Origin: a virus
Virus record (IMG/VR): IMGVR_UViG_3300050118_000028
Location: 1-40,688 of that record
Strand: one strand, 5' to 3'
Length of the DNA stretch: 40,688 bases
Position numbers and translations under genes: made by a program. The notes beneath the pieces are model-generated. The model saw only the letters and a list, made by a program, of their open reading frames with translations. It was not told the origin of the DNA and made no database searches. Below, in pieces: positions 22,828 to 31,775 of the stretch; positions within the stretch are counted from its first letter, which is position 1, and the number at the start of each line of letters is the position of its first letter.

Positions 22828-24803
22828 TCGATCCGTTTGCCGCGATCGCGCAGCCAGGGGGAGGGTCGGGGGACCCGGCTCCGTGGGCAGCGTCCTACGA
22901 TCCAGCGAAAGACCCAAACGCGGCGGGCCTTCCCCAGCCAGCGGGTCCGGTGCGCGGGGATCCGTTTGCCGCGATCGCGCAGCCGACGCCGCCGCCGGCG
23001 CTTCCCGTTTCCGTGCAGTTACACGACCTCTCAGCAAACCCGAGGGGAGAGGGCACCTACAAGATGCAGGGAAAAGATGGAACCCCTTTGGAGGTGCCTT
23101 ACAGCAACGTCCAGCACGCGATGAAGACCGGCTATGACCTCGCCGGAGCCGGAGAGCGCTCACGCTTCTTCGAGGACTACATGGCCGATCCGTCGACGAC
23201 CCACGGCGTCATCGATCGGCTCACGAGCCTGCCCATGGATATGCAGATGGGAGCGGCAAAGGCGCTGCTTCGGAGCGTGGGCAACCTCGCCGCCATGGGA
23301 ATCCGTGCTCCGCAGCTCGGCCTGCCGGAGGGCGCGATCGACAACATCGAGGGGAGTGCGCCGGCAAAGGCCGCTTCGGATTTTGCGAACCAGCCGAACA
23401 AGAATGTGGGCGAAAAAGTCGGCGACGTCGCCGAGAACGTGGCAGAGTACTTTGCCGGCGACGAGCTGCTCAAAATGGCCGGCTCTTTCAAGGGAGCCGA
23501 GACGCTGCAGAAAATGATGACCGAGCGGCCCGTTCTCGGAAAGCTGCTCCGCATCGGCCTCAACACCGCGAAGCAGGCAGCTATCGGGGGCGGTCAGACT
23601 TACGTGCACACGGGCGGCGATGTGGGAGCTACGGCGGAATCCGCCGGGGTCAATGCTGCGGTCGCGGCCGGCCTTGGAGCTGCAGGAGAAGGCACTCGAG
23701 CACTCGTCGAAGGCCAGATGCCCGAAGTCCGCACCGTCGAGGGAACGCGGATCCCGGTTCCCAAGGGCGAAGCGGGACCGACGCCAGCCCAGACCGCTGG
23801 CGCCGAAGCTTACGGCAAAGCTGCCGGCGCGACCGTTGCTCCGCATCTCGCGGCCATGGGAGCTCCGCCGGAATTCATCGAAAACACGCTGAACTCCGTT
23901 CATGATTTCACCGGCGCGGCGGATCGACTGCGCGAAGTGAACCACAGCGCTTACGAGTTTCTGGACCAGGCGACCAGCGGCCGATTCCGCAAGCTCAATG
24001 GCGAGCTGTCGCAGGCGCAGCAGGCATCGTGGGACGGGGTGGAGGGTGCGGACCGTCTCTACACGCAGAAGATGCGCGAGATGGAAGACCTGCTCGGAAA
24101 GGTGCAAAGCGGCAAACCGGACGCGGCCGCCGGAACGGACCTGATGAAGCAAGGCTCCGTGGCGCGGGGCGGAGAGCCTGCTCGCACCGGTGGGATGTCC
24201 GCCGAGGATCTCGCCGCGATCAAAAATTCCTGGCGGCAGTACTACATCCTGCGCGATGCGGGGCGCACTCTGGACGGCGCACTGGACGGTGTGCCCGGGG
24301 CAAGCGCGGTCAGTCAGGAGCAGCGGGGCATCAACGGCGGCCGCCTCATGTCGGGCCTCAAAAAGATGGTCAACCGCTACGGCCGTGCGACGGTGGAGCA
24401 ATCGATGGGACCCGGCCGGCTCGCAAATCTTGAAGCGATCGCCAATGCCACGAGGACTAATGCGGACCGCAAGACGTTCAACACCGGAGTGCGCTATATC
24501 GCCCACTATTTGCCGGGTTACCTGGGCGCTCATTTCGGGTGGACGGAGGGCGGCCCCATCGGAGCCACGGTGGGCGGCATTGCCGGAGAGCGCGTCGGAG
24601 CGATGACGCAGCGCGCACTCAATGCGATCCAGACGGATCCGAAGATCGGCGAGAGCTTCCTCTATGCTCTCGGAGGAAACGCGCGGCCGGAAGCGTATGG
24701 ACCCTTCTACGCGCGCATGATTGTGAACTCCGCCCACGCCGCCGCCAAGGCGCTCCCGGCGGCGACGGAAACAGCGGTTCAGCGGACAGCGAGCGACCAA
24801 TGA
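22824..24803 (+). CDS. Ejection-type internal virion protein 3
   Basis: This is a 659-residue protein starting at ATG 22824. The N-terminus carries the nonapeptide 'DPFAAIAQP' twice (about residues 3-11 and 46-54), as if a short segment had been duplicated. Amphipathic helices dominate, and Gly/Ala zipper segments occur at about 260-280 and 590-610 ('GGPIGATVGGIAGERVGAMT'), suited to membrane insertion during ejection. No hydrolase motif is seen. Role is inferred from composition and order. Confidence 0.6.
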   Translation: MIDPFAAIAQPGGGSGDPAPWAASYDPAKDPNAAGLPQPAGPVRGDPFAAIAQPTPPPALPVSVQLHDLSANPRGEGTYKMQGKDGTPLEVPYSNVQHAMKTGYDLAGAGERSRFFEDYMADPSTTHGVIDRLTSLPMDMQMGAAKALLRSVGNLAAMGIRAPQLGLPEGAIDNIEGSAPAKAASDFANQPNKNVGEKVGDVAENVAEYFAGDELLKMAGSFKGAETLQKMMTERPVLGKLLRIGLNTAKQAAIGGGQTYVHTGGDVGATAESAGVNAAVAAGLGAAGEGTRALVEGQMPEVRTVEGTRIPVPKGEAGPTPAQTAGAEAYGKAAGATVAPHLAAMGAPPEFIENTLNSVHDFTGAADRLREVNHSAYEFLDQATSGRFRKLNGELSQAQQASWDGVEGADRLYTQKMREMEDLLGKVQSGKPDAAAGTDLMKQGSVARGGEPARTGGMSAEDLAAIKNSWRQYYILRDAGRTLDGALDGVPGASAVSQEQRGINGGRLMSGLKKMVNRYGRATVEQSMGPGRLANLEAIANATRTNADRKTFNTGVRYIAHYLPGYLGAHFGWTEGGPIGATVGGIAGERVGAMTQRALNAIQTDPKIGESFLYALGGNARPEAYGPFYARMIVNSAHAAAKALPAATETAVQRTASDQ

Positions 24804-25237
24804 CGACGGGCATCGTGGTGACACGCGTATGCAGGTGTGGCTGCCTGCAAACATTCATGCCGCACAAAAACCGGCCGGGGCAGGAATACAAATACGGCCA
24901 CAAGGTTCGCCCCGGCGGAAAGCGGACCCTCCCCGCCGGGAAGGCGGCCGTATTGTCACAGCCGCGCGCACAAAAACAGGAAGAAGCGCGCGACGGGGAG
25001 CGGCGCACCCTGAATTACAAGCTCGCTCTGATGGCCGTGCGGCGCGAGCTCGAGCTCTGCGATCAGGAAATCGAAAATGCGGACGACGAGGCCGAGTGTA
25101 TCCGCGTGGAGAAAATGAGGCCACTGCAACTCATCATCGAGGGAATCCTCGACCGCAAGGGCCAAATTGTCGACAGGCACGCGCAGCTGACCGCGACTGC
25201 GGAAGACCTGCAGAAGCTGATCGGAGCGCCGGCGTGA
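24800..25237 (+). CDS. Hypothetical protein, Cys-rich N-terminus plus coiled coil
   Basis: This 145-residue protein starts at ATG 24800, inside the previous stop (ATGA). 'CRCGCLQTFMPHKNRPGQEY' near the N-terminus offers C-x-C-x-C and His ligands. A basic loop follows, then a charged coiled coil (about 65-140). This arrangement resembles small nucleic-acid-associated proteins, but no family is recognised. Confidence 0.6.
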   Translation: MTTGIVVTRVCRCGCLQTFMPHKNRPGQEYKYGHKVRPGGKRTLPAGKAAVLSQPRAQKQEEARDGERRTLNYKLALMAVRRELELCDQEIENADDEAECIRVEKMRPLQLIIEGILDRKGQIVDRHAQLTATAEDLQKLIGAPA

Positions 25238-25512
25238 TGCATGGTCTGTTTGTCGGCAGGGGACGAGCTGTGCTGGCTAAGCGTTTTGAGATCGAACTGG
25301 GTAACAAGGAAGTCTGCATCGAGAGGGAAAATCCGAATATCTTCCGGCAGGAGCCGATTCTCGATCAGGTCTTTATCCGCTACGACGAGCAAAGCCAGAA
25401 CGTTTTTTTTCACGGCGTGCCGCCGGGGAACGCCCTCGAAGCGGAGGTCGAAAGCGCGGTGCTCAATATCGGATGCTGGGCGCGGGGCATCGGCGAACAC
25501 GACGGCGCATAA
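25237..25512 (+). CDS. Hypothetical small protein
   Basis: The protein has 91 residues, starting in TGATG with the previous stop. It has alternating strands ('RFEIELGNKEVCIERENPNI', 'QVFIRYDEQSQNVFFHGVPP') and a helix at the end. Compact alpha/beta fold is suggested; no motif recognised. Confidence 0.55.
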   Translation: MHGLFVGRGRAVLAKRFEIELGNKEVCIERENPNIFRQEPILDQVFIRYDEQSQNVFFHGVPPGNALEAEVESAVLNIGCWARGIGEHDGA

Positions 25513-25526
25513 GGAGAAAAAAGCCA

Positions 25527-26471
25527 ATGGCAAAGAACGACGCACCCGCAGTCATCATCCCGGAGCGCCATCAGAGCGCTCCGAAAGAGCACTACGCCGA
25601 TAAAGCCATCAAGAGCGCGGCCGAGGAAATCGATTCCGGCAACTGGCGGCCGGCGGAACAACCGATCGAGAATCTTCCGAACGTCGCCCTGCGCACCGGC
25701 ACTCCGGAAATGCTGGAGAAACCAGTCACGCGCGCCGACTACGCTCATACCGAAAACTCGCTGGTCCTTGCCGAGCATCCGCGCGTGCGGGAGGCGATGG
25801 CGCGCCTCGCGCAGGAGCGTGACGATACGCCCAGCACCCAGGAGTACTTCGAAAAAACGCAGATGCTCCACGAGCTGGCGGAGATGAAGAGCCGAGGGAA
25901 CCAGTGGGACGGTCAGGAGCGCTGGCAGGGCGCGGAGAACATCGCGGCGCGCCGGGGCCAGGTGCTCACGCCGCTGCAGTTCTATCACCAGCTGATGAAG
26001 ACGGTAAATCCGAAAGCACAGTACGCGCACCACACTTTCAAGACGAGCACGGGCTACGTCCGCGTGATCGGCGTCGGCCCCATCTTCCTGGGGCGCGAGG
26101 CCGCGCTGCAGCATCCGGGCCAGAGCGCCGACACGCAAAGCGCGCGCGTGCCGCTGGTGGTGCTCGCCAGCGAAAACAGGCAGATTCTTCTCCCGGGGCA
26201 GGAGGTCAAAAAGGATGAGGCGATGCTTGTGGCCACGCTGCAGTGGCCCGCAGGAACCGAGTGGATGATCATGAACTTCGACGAGTTCAACGTCCCGACA
26301 ACGGCGAAGTTTCTTGGGTGGCGCACGGCACTGCTCTCGATGATGCGCAGCGGGGTGATTACCGAGAAGCAGGCCAACAAAGCTTTCCCGCTGAATCCCG
26401 GCCCGGTTTCGAGTTGGTACCGGCAGCAGATGCAAGAGTGGCGCCATGCGCATCGCGGGAGGCAGGCATGA
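25527..26471 (+). CDS. Hypothetical tail-module protein
   Basis: This is a 314-residue protein; ATG 25527 follows AAGGAGAA. It has a charged helical first half (to about residue 150) and then a globular region with 'YAHHTFKTSTGYVRVIGVGP' and 'QARVPLVVLASENRQILLPG'-like spacing and 'WPAGTEWMIMNFDEFNVP'. No membrane or enzyme motif is evident. It lies between ejection-type and fibre genes, so a structural role is likely. Confidence 0.6.
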   Translation: MAKNDAPAVIIPERHQSAPKEHYADKAIKSAAEEIDSGNWRPAEQPIENLPNVALRTGTPEMLEKPVTRADYAHTENSLVLAEHPRVREAMARLAQERDDTPSTQEYFEKTQMLHELAEMKSRGNQWDGQERWQGAENIAARRGQVLTPLQFYHQLMKTVNPKAQYAHHTFKTSTGYVRVIGVGPIFLGREAALQHPGQSADTQSARVPLVVLASENRQILLPGQEVKKDEAMLVATLQWPAGTEWMIMNFDEFNVPTTAKFLGWRTALLSMMRSGVITEKQANKAFPLNPGPVSSWYRQQMQEWRHAHRGRQA

Positions 26472-26677
26472 TCGAAAGGTGCACGCCCGAAGAAGCTCTC
26501 CAGCGCGCCCTCAAGGAATGCGAAAAAGGGCGCCCCATCGAGTGCCTGGTCATCATGACCGACGAGGACGGAAGTATCGTCACAATTGGATCGACCTCGG
26601 CGCTCTCAATGCGACTCGGACTCCTGGAAATGGCAAAGTGCCACATATACACGGATGTCGCAAAAATGGAGGGTTGA
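26468..26677 (+). CDS. Hypothetical small protein
   Basis: This 69-residue protein overlaps the previous stop (ATGA). 'TPEEALQRALKECEKGRP' is helical and 'IECLVIMTDEDGSIVTIGS' forms two strands with a turn. The remainder is helix. It looks like a small folded protein of the type found in many phages for which no function is known. Confidence 0.6.
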   Translation: MIERCTPEEALQRALKECEKGRPIECLVIMTDEDGSIVTIGSTSALSMRLGLLEMAKCHIYTDVAKMEG

Positions 26678-26679
26678 CG

Positions 26680-27132
26680 ATGGGCATTAACGAGCTGCAG
26701 CGGGCCGCCGCAGTTCTCTTCGCCGCGCGCGAGGTGGGACCGAAGGGCAGCGCGGACGAGATGAAGCTTGTTTGCTACTGCCTCCGCAACCGCGCGCGCG
26801 CCGGCTGGGCCGGTGGTCACTGGCTCAACGTGATCGAGGAGGCCGACGAACACGCCGCGCACGAGCCGCTCGAAACAGGGCCGCTCAGCATCGAGAGCCG
26901 ACCGCTGCAGATCCTCGCGCGCGACATCGACGAGATTTTTTACAGCGAACCGCCGCGCGACGACCTTCCGCTGGGCATCGTCCCTGGTGACCTGGCCGAG
27001 CTCGCCGGCCGCCAGCTTTTCTGGATGTTCATGGATCGCCCGATTCGGCCGTGGTTCCAAACCAACATCGTCCGAGATTCAAGAAATCATCCTCAGCGGA
27101 CAAAGCTGGGCCTTATGATGCTTTTTGAATGA
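26680..27132 (+). CDS. SleB-like cell-wall hydrolase, divergent (virion-associated candidate)
   Basis: The protein has 150 residues. 'LFAAREVGPKGSADEMKLVC' (13-32) followed by 'YCLRNRARAGW' corresponds to the SleB/Hydrolase_2 signature RExxGEp...ac.l.NR; Glu in 'REV' would be the catalytic acid. The remainder departs from the family. It is encoded between ejection and fibre genes, a typical place for a virion-borne peptidoglycan hydrolase that helps DNA cross the wall. A second, clearer SleB-type gene lies at 34117. Confidence 0.5.
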   Translation: MGINELQRAAAVLFAAREVGPKGSADEMKLVCYCLRNRARAGWAGGHWLNVIEEADEHAAHEPLETGPLSIESRPLQILARDIDEIFYSEPPRDDLPLGIVPGDLAELAGRQLFWMFMDRPIRPWFQTNIVRDSRNHPQRTKLGLMMLFE

Positions 27133-27953
27133 GTCCTCTCACCCCAGGCGTCACGCTGAAAGGTACGCTGCAGAATGTCGCCGGCGTGAACGTCGGCTCG
27201 GCCGCCAACCCGTCGAAAGTTCGCATCACGCTGTGCGGCTGGGGGCCGACGCTGCCCTGTGTTCCAGGCGTTGCGAACATGGACCAGCCGGGTCCCATCT
27301 ACATCAGGTCCACCGATGGCACATTCACCACGCCACTGTGGGGCAACGACGCCATCAGCCCCGCTGGCACGTTCTACGAAGTCGCGCTACTGGACGACCG
27401 GGACAACCTGGTGCAGGCCGGGGCTTACCAGTTTTTTCAATCGGACGGCACCATTGACCTGAGCGATGCGCAGCAGCTTATGTTTGGTGCGCCGCAGCTT
27501 TTTGGAGAAGCGCCGCGGGGCGCCTACCCCGGCACCGCCTACACTCTCAGCTATCCGCTTTATTCCGGCCAGGCAGGAATTCTGTTCAACGGAGCATCCT
27601 TTGTCGACCCCACGCAATACACCGTGCAGGGCACGAGCCTGACGCTCAACTTTGAGACCTCGGCCACCGACAGCCTCTATTTTCTGTATCCGGCTTCGAT
27701 TCCCGGAACCGGGATCCCGGTGGCACCTTTTCTTACCTGCGCAGCGCTCACCGGAGGGCCCACCGTTTTCACGTTGCCGAGCACGCCGTGGGCGGGAAAG
27801 ATCATCGCGCTGTTCGATGGCGCCGGCTTCATCGCTCCGATTTACCCGGACGGGACCGCGCAGTACACTCTGAGCGGTACCACTCTCACCACCAGCTTTG
27901 CCATACCAGCAGGAGACACACTCTATGCGGTCTACTCAGCCGTTGGCGCCTAA
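27129..27953 (+). CDS. Tail fibre-associated beta-rich protein
   Basis: This is a 274-residue protein, coupled to the previous gene (ATGA). The N-terminal half is a beta sandwich-like region ('VTLKGTLQNVAGVNVGSAAN', 'VRITLCGWGPTLPCVPG', 'TFTTPLWGNDAISPAGTFYE'), similar to phage fibre or adhesin modules with 'TFyeVsllDd' patterns. The second half has two short repeats of 'GxxFVDPTQYTVQGTSLTLN' type (about 155-175 and 235-265). Tail fibre or receptor-binding accessory protein is likely. Confidence 0.6.
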   Translation: MSPLTPGVTLKGTLQNVAGVNVGSAANPSKVRITLCGWGPTLPCVPGVANMDQPGPIYIRSTDGTFTTPLWGNDAISPAGTFYEVALLDDRDNLVQAGAYQFFQSDGTIDLSDAQQLMFGAPQLFGEAPRGAYPGTAYTLSYPLYSGQAGILFNGASFVDPTQYTVQGTSLTLNFETSATDSLYFLYPASIPGTGIPVAPFLTCAALTGGPTVFTLPSTPWAGKIIALFDGAGFIAPIYPDGTAQYTLSGTTLTTSFAIPAGDTLYAVYSAVGA

Positions 27954-29727
27954 GACGGCATTTTGGATTATCGTCGCGCTCGTCCTGCTGGGCCTTTGTT
28001 TCATGGCAGCGCCCGCGTTTACCCAGTCGCTGGTCAATCCCGTGACCGGGATCCGCTGGTCCCAGACGTCCGGGAGCGGCGCGCCTTCCGGCTCGACATG
28101 CCCCTACACAGCCACCGGCACGCTTGCGATCGGGACGAAGAATGTCACGGCCATCGTGCCGACTTCGCTGTTCGCAGGCCTCGCTGTCACGGGCACCGGC
28201 ATCCCGGCGAACACTACGCTGGTGGGCGTGAACGTCGGACTCTCAACGGCAACGCTTTCACAGAACGCCACCGCAAGCGGCGCGCAGTCACTTTCGTTCT
28301 ATCCGCTAGGCCAGCCTTACGTCGACGTCGCCGGCGGGACGAACTGGTTCTGCACGCAGGCGGGGTGGAAAGCGCAGGCGGGCACAGCCGCGAATCCGGC
28401 GGGAGCTTCAGGGCAGGTGCAGTACAACGCCGGCGGCGTGTTCGGGGCGTACGCGAGCGGTGTGCCGATTGCTTATGGAGGAACGGGAGCGACGACCGCC
28501 GCAGGCGCACTTGCCAATCTTGGAGCGCTCCCGCTGACCGGCGGCACGCTCACCGGAGCTCTGCTGGCACCGTCTATCACGCTGGGATCCGGATCCGGCG
28601 TCGCGGCTTACCTCGACTTTTCGCAAGGCACGGCGCCGCCCACGCAGCCTGCGAACAGCGCACGGCTGCAGGCGCCGGCCTCCATCGCGACTTCGTACGA
28701 ATGTACGTTGCCGACCGCCGCGCCCTCTTCCGGCAACACCTATCTGACTTGTCCTTTGGGCGGTGGGCAGATGACGTGGTCCGCGTCCGTCGCCGCGCCC
28801 CTCGCGCTCTCGATGGCCTCCGGTACCACGACGGGCATGTATGGCGGCAGCTTCACCGGGAGCGGTTACGCCTACGCAATGGAGGCGCTGGCTCCCAGTC
28901 TCCTGTCGGGCAATAACATCAATGTCTTTCTCGGCACCAGTTTTGCTCTCCACGGCGGAACGTTCCTTAGCTGGAATAACGCCGCATTTCCTTATGCTTC
29001 CGTTGGCACCTTCAGCTCGGGCGACCCTGTGGTGTTGCGGGCGAATCAGGTGATCCTGCCCACAACCTATGTGGGCCAGTCGTTCAGCGGCGCAGCGTTG
29101 CTTTCGGGATGCTCGGGCGGCCTGGCTGTAGGCACTTCCGGGCAAACCTGCATTGCCAGCAGCGGCGTTACGACGATCAGCGCGGCGAATGCGGTTCCGT
29201 TGTCGATTCAGAACACGACCAGCGGCGGCGACGCCAACATCCTGTTGACCAGCAATGGCGGCGATGCCTGGCAGCTAACGGCATCGGGCAGCGGGAACGC
29301 CAACCCGGAGGCCTTTGGCTTCTACGACCCGACCTCCAGAGTCGGCCCGGTCGTGATCAATGGGCTTGCGGCGGATCCGTTCCTCGGGACGATTGCCTCC
29401 GGCGTGATCGGATTCACGAGCCAGGCGCAGTATGCCAACCATGCGACGGCCCTGATCACGGGATTGTCGAATTGCTCCAGCGCGCTGGCGGACTGCGCGG
29501 CACTGGGCAATGGAACGGCGACCGATTCGAGCGGCTCCTTGTACCTCGGCGTGCTGGGCGTGACGGCGGCAACGCCGTCTGTCGGCGGTTCCGGGCAGCT
29601 CCTGCTGGGTAATACGACCGCATCCACAGCGACCGCAGGGGGCGCCACGCTGCCAAGCGCGCCTGCAACGTTTCTGAGCATCAACCTCAATAACGCGACT
29701 TATAAGGTTCCCCTCTATGCGAACTAA
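27925..29727 (+). CDS. Tail fibre protein with N-terminal signal/membrane segment
   Basis: The protein has 600 residues; ATG 27925 follows AGGAG and overlaps the end of the previous gene. Residues 9-36 ('KTAFWIIVALVLLGLCFMAA') form a hydrophobic export or anchor segment followed by 'APAFTQS', a plausible signal peptidase site. The body has fibre motifs: 'GGTGATTAAGALANLGALPL', 'TGGTLTGALLAPSITLG' and long Gly/Ser/Thr/Ala beta repeats. Phage fibres normally assemble in the cytoplasm, so a secretion signal is odd. It may instead be a host-surface protein or an anchored fibre. Confidence 0.65.
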   Translation: MRSTQPLAPKTAFWIIVALVLLGLCFMAAPAFTQSLVNPVTGIRWSQTSGSGAPSGSTCPYTATGTLAIGTKNVTAIVPTSLFAGLAVTGTGIPANTTLVGVNVGLSTATLSQNATASGAQSLSFYPLGQPYVDVAGGTNWFCTQAGWKAQAGTAANPAGASGQVQYNAGGVFGAYASGVPIAYGGTGATTAAGALANLGALPLTGGTLTGALLAPSITLGSGSGVAAYLDFSQGTAPPTQPANSARLQAPASIATSYECTLPTAAPSSGNTYLTCPLGGGQMTWSASVAAPLALSMASGTTTGMYGGSFTGSGYAYAMEALAPSLLSGNNINVFLGTSFALHGGTFLSWNNAAFPYASVGTFSSGDPVVLRANQVILPTTYVGQSFSGAALLSGCSGGLAVGTSGQTCIASSGVTTISAANAVPLSIQNTTSGGDANILLTSNGGDAWQLTASGSGNANPEAFGFYDPTSRVGPVVINGLAADPFLGTIASGVIGFTSQAQYANHATALITGLSNCSSALADCAALGNGTATDSSGSLYLGVLGVTAATPSVGGSGQLLLGNTTASTATAGGATLPSAPATFLSINLNNATYKVPLYAN

Positions 29728-31309
29728 GTTGCTGCTGTTCGCATCGCTGCTGGCGGTTCCCCTCGCGGGATGCGCGCAGCTGGCGGCCGGCGGATCACTC
29801 GCGATGGGAGGGACTCTCGGCTCCGGGGCGACGGTCGTTACGCCGGTGATCTCCTCGCTGTCTTCCAGCGTGGACGCCAACACCATCGTGACGGACTGGT
29901 CGACCCAGACTCCCGCGGATTCGCAAACCTCCTGCGGAACCTCGCCGGGAGTTTACACGAAGGCGGCCGTGGACAACGGTGTTTGGAGCGGGCAGTTCGC
30001 TCATCAAAACGTCGTCGCCGGCCTCTCCCCCTCGGTGACCTACTACTGTCAGGTGAGCTCCACTAATACGGCGGGGTCCGCATCTGCGACTTTCACGGCG
30101 ACAACGACGGCGCTTCCCGGCTCGACACCTATAACTGGCTTGTCGCTCGGTAGCATCAGTTCATACAACGCCATCGTCTCCAGCAATCAGGGATGCGCGG
30201 ACACCTATTACAACGCGCGCAGCGACGACGGCGTCACCTACTTTACGGTTGATGATACGACGCCCTGCGGTGCCTGGAAGCAAAGCGGGCTACCCTCCGG
30301 ATGGACTCCCGCCTCGATGTCAGTTGCGAAGTTCACCTCCGAAAGCCCGCTGGCGGGGATCTCTATCAACAACATGACGGCCTACGGCCCCTGCTGCACA
30401 CAGCAGCCTCCCGATTCCGCGGATCAGAAGGATATCGGGCTCTTCGCCATGAACGGCCTGCTGTTCATGACGATTGGGCGCGAGAGCTGGGGCTCTGAGC
30501 CCTACTATCCCCTCACCAACGGCCAGATTATCGAGAGCCCTGACCGAGGGGCGACATGGAATAACTTCCAGCAACCGGGAACCTATCTGGCGGCGGGAAA
30601 TCCGAGCAGCCCGGTCGATGCCACGATGTATGGTACCTGTCCCGGAGCCGGGTGCTTCGGGGCCGCGGCCTTCGTGATGTACGGCGGGGATGATGGCACG
30701 CTGGGTTACACCAGTGCGCTGAACCGGCAGGACGATGCCAACGCCTACGTCTACCTGATCTCGAACGAGGGTGTGAATTTCGCGGGCAACACAACGGGGT
30801 CGGATGGGGCGGGCTCCGACTTGTATCTGGCACGCATTCCGCGCGCGAAACTGGCGGCCTTCGGGCCCCGCGTCGCGGATGTTCAGTACTTCACCGGCGG
30901 CGACGGAAACCTCGACGGGAACTGGTCCGCGACTTCGAGCGCAGCCACGGCGATGGTTACGAACTATGCCTCGATCAGCCAGCCCGCGGTGCAATTTATT
31001 CCCGCCCTCGATCGGTATTTGCTTCTGACCTACTCCATGATCGGTGGCATCAATTCGGACGGGACGCACACGCAGTGGCTTGGCTATGAGGCGCCGCATC
31101 CCTGGGGACCGTGGTCATTGATCTCCACCATGTCCTTCACTTCCTCCAGCACCGTTCCAGGGGCCTACAACCCGATCCCGCTGAATGACACAGCGTGGGC
31201 GGGGACAAGTCCTACCATCCTGTTCACCGGCAATTTCAAGACCGCCGGCCTCTCCGGGCCTAGCTTCCTCTATCAAATGTATTTCGCAACGCTCACGATT
31301 AACCATTAA
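29717..31309 (+). CDS. Phage-encoded lipoprotein with DUF4185-like propeller
   Basis: The protein has 530 residues and overlaps the previous stop by 11 bp. The N-terminus 'MRTKLLLFASLLAVPLAGCA' is a textbook lipoprotein signal with lipobox LAGC (Cys19). Residues about 40-135 form a fibronectin III-like module ('GLSPSVTYYCQVSSTNTAGS'). Residues 140-528 look like the five-bladed propeller of DUF4185 proteins: 'GLLFMTIGRESWGSEP', 'QIIESPDRGATWN', 'YVYLISNEGVNF', 'DLYLARIPRAKL'. Some related proteins act on surface polysaccharide. A phage lipoprotein could exclude superinfecting phages or alter receptors. Confidence 0.65.
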   Translation: MRTKLLLFASLLAVPLAGCAQLAAGGSLAMGGTLGSGATVVTPVISSLSSSVDANTIVTDWSTQTPADSQTSCGTSPGVYTKAAVDNGVWSGQFAHQNVVAGLSPSVTYYCQVSSTNTAGSASATFTATTTALPGSTPITGLSLGSISSYNAIVSSNQGCADTYYNARSDDGVTYFTVDDTTPCGAWKQSGLPSGWTPASMSVAKFTSESPLAGISINNMTAYGPCCTQQPPDSADQKDIGLFAMNGLLFMTIGRESWGSEPYYPLTNGQIIESPDRGATWNNFQQPGTYLAAGNPSSPVDATMYGTCPGAGCFGAAAFVMYGGDDGTLGYTSALNRQDDANAYVYLISNEGVNFAGNTTGSDGAGSDLYLARIPRAKLAAFGPRVADVQYFTGGDGNLDGNWSATSSAATAMVTNYASISQPAVQFIPALDRYLLLTYSMIGGINSDGTHTQWLGYEAPHPWGPWSLISTMSFTSSSTVPGAYNPIPLNDTAWAGTSPTILFTGNFKTAGLSGPSFLYQMYFATLTINH

Positions 31310-31315
31310 GGACGA

Positions 31316-31759
31316 ATGATGAAAACAGCTCTTCTTTTCGCTGCCGCGCTCTTCGCGCTGCCTGTCGTGGCGCAAGCGCCGAAAGGCCCAACCATCGACT
31401 TTACGCAGTCGATCCACACGGTCGACGGTCATCCGATGCCCTGGACGACTGCGGCCGGCTCCCCTGTGACGACGCTGGCCGATCTCGCGATCACCGCGCT
31501 GGAATCGGAGTGCCGCGTGCCAGGTAATCAGCCCGGCGCTCCGCTGCAGTGGTGCACGCAGAAGTTTGTCGAGCAGGATACCTCGATGGCACCGTCGCAA
31601 AAGCTGCACCGGGGTCAGCTCGAGGTTTACATCGCCGGCAACAAAGCGGCCACGCTGGAGGCTGAGGATGTGGCCTTTTTGAAGGAGCGGATCGCCGGCA
31701 TCTTCGGGCCTCTGGTGATGAGCGAAGCCTGGAAAATGCTCGACCCCAACGTTCGATAA
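31316..31759 (+). CDS. Exported small protein
   Basis: This is a 147-residue protein with start ATGATG at 31316 after AAGGA. Residues 1-20 'MMKTALLFAAALFALPVVAQ' form a signal peptide with a likely cut after AQA. The mature part has two Cys ('ECRVPGNQPGAPLQWC', about 65-80), possibly a disulphide, and a helical end. It would be periplasmic. It follows the lipoprotein gene in the same string. Function unknown. Confidence 0.6.
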   Translation: MMKTALLFAAALFALPVVAQAPKGPTIDFTQSIHTVDGHPMPWTTAAGSPVTTLADLAITALESECRVPGNQPGAPLQWCTQKFVEQDTSMAPSQKLHRGQLEVYIAGNKAATLEAEDVAFLKERIAGIFGPLVMSEAWKMLDPNVR

Positions 31760-31775
31760 AAGAAAGGAGCTTTAG

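Noticed and set aside
23160-24854. Minus-strand open frame of 564 codons
   Set aside because: Opposite the third ejection-type gene, Arg/His-rich with no recognisable domain; a shadow frame.
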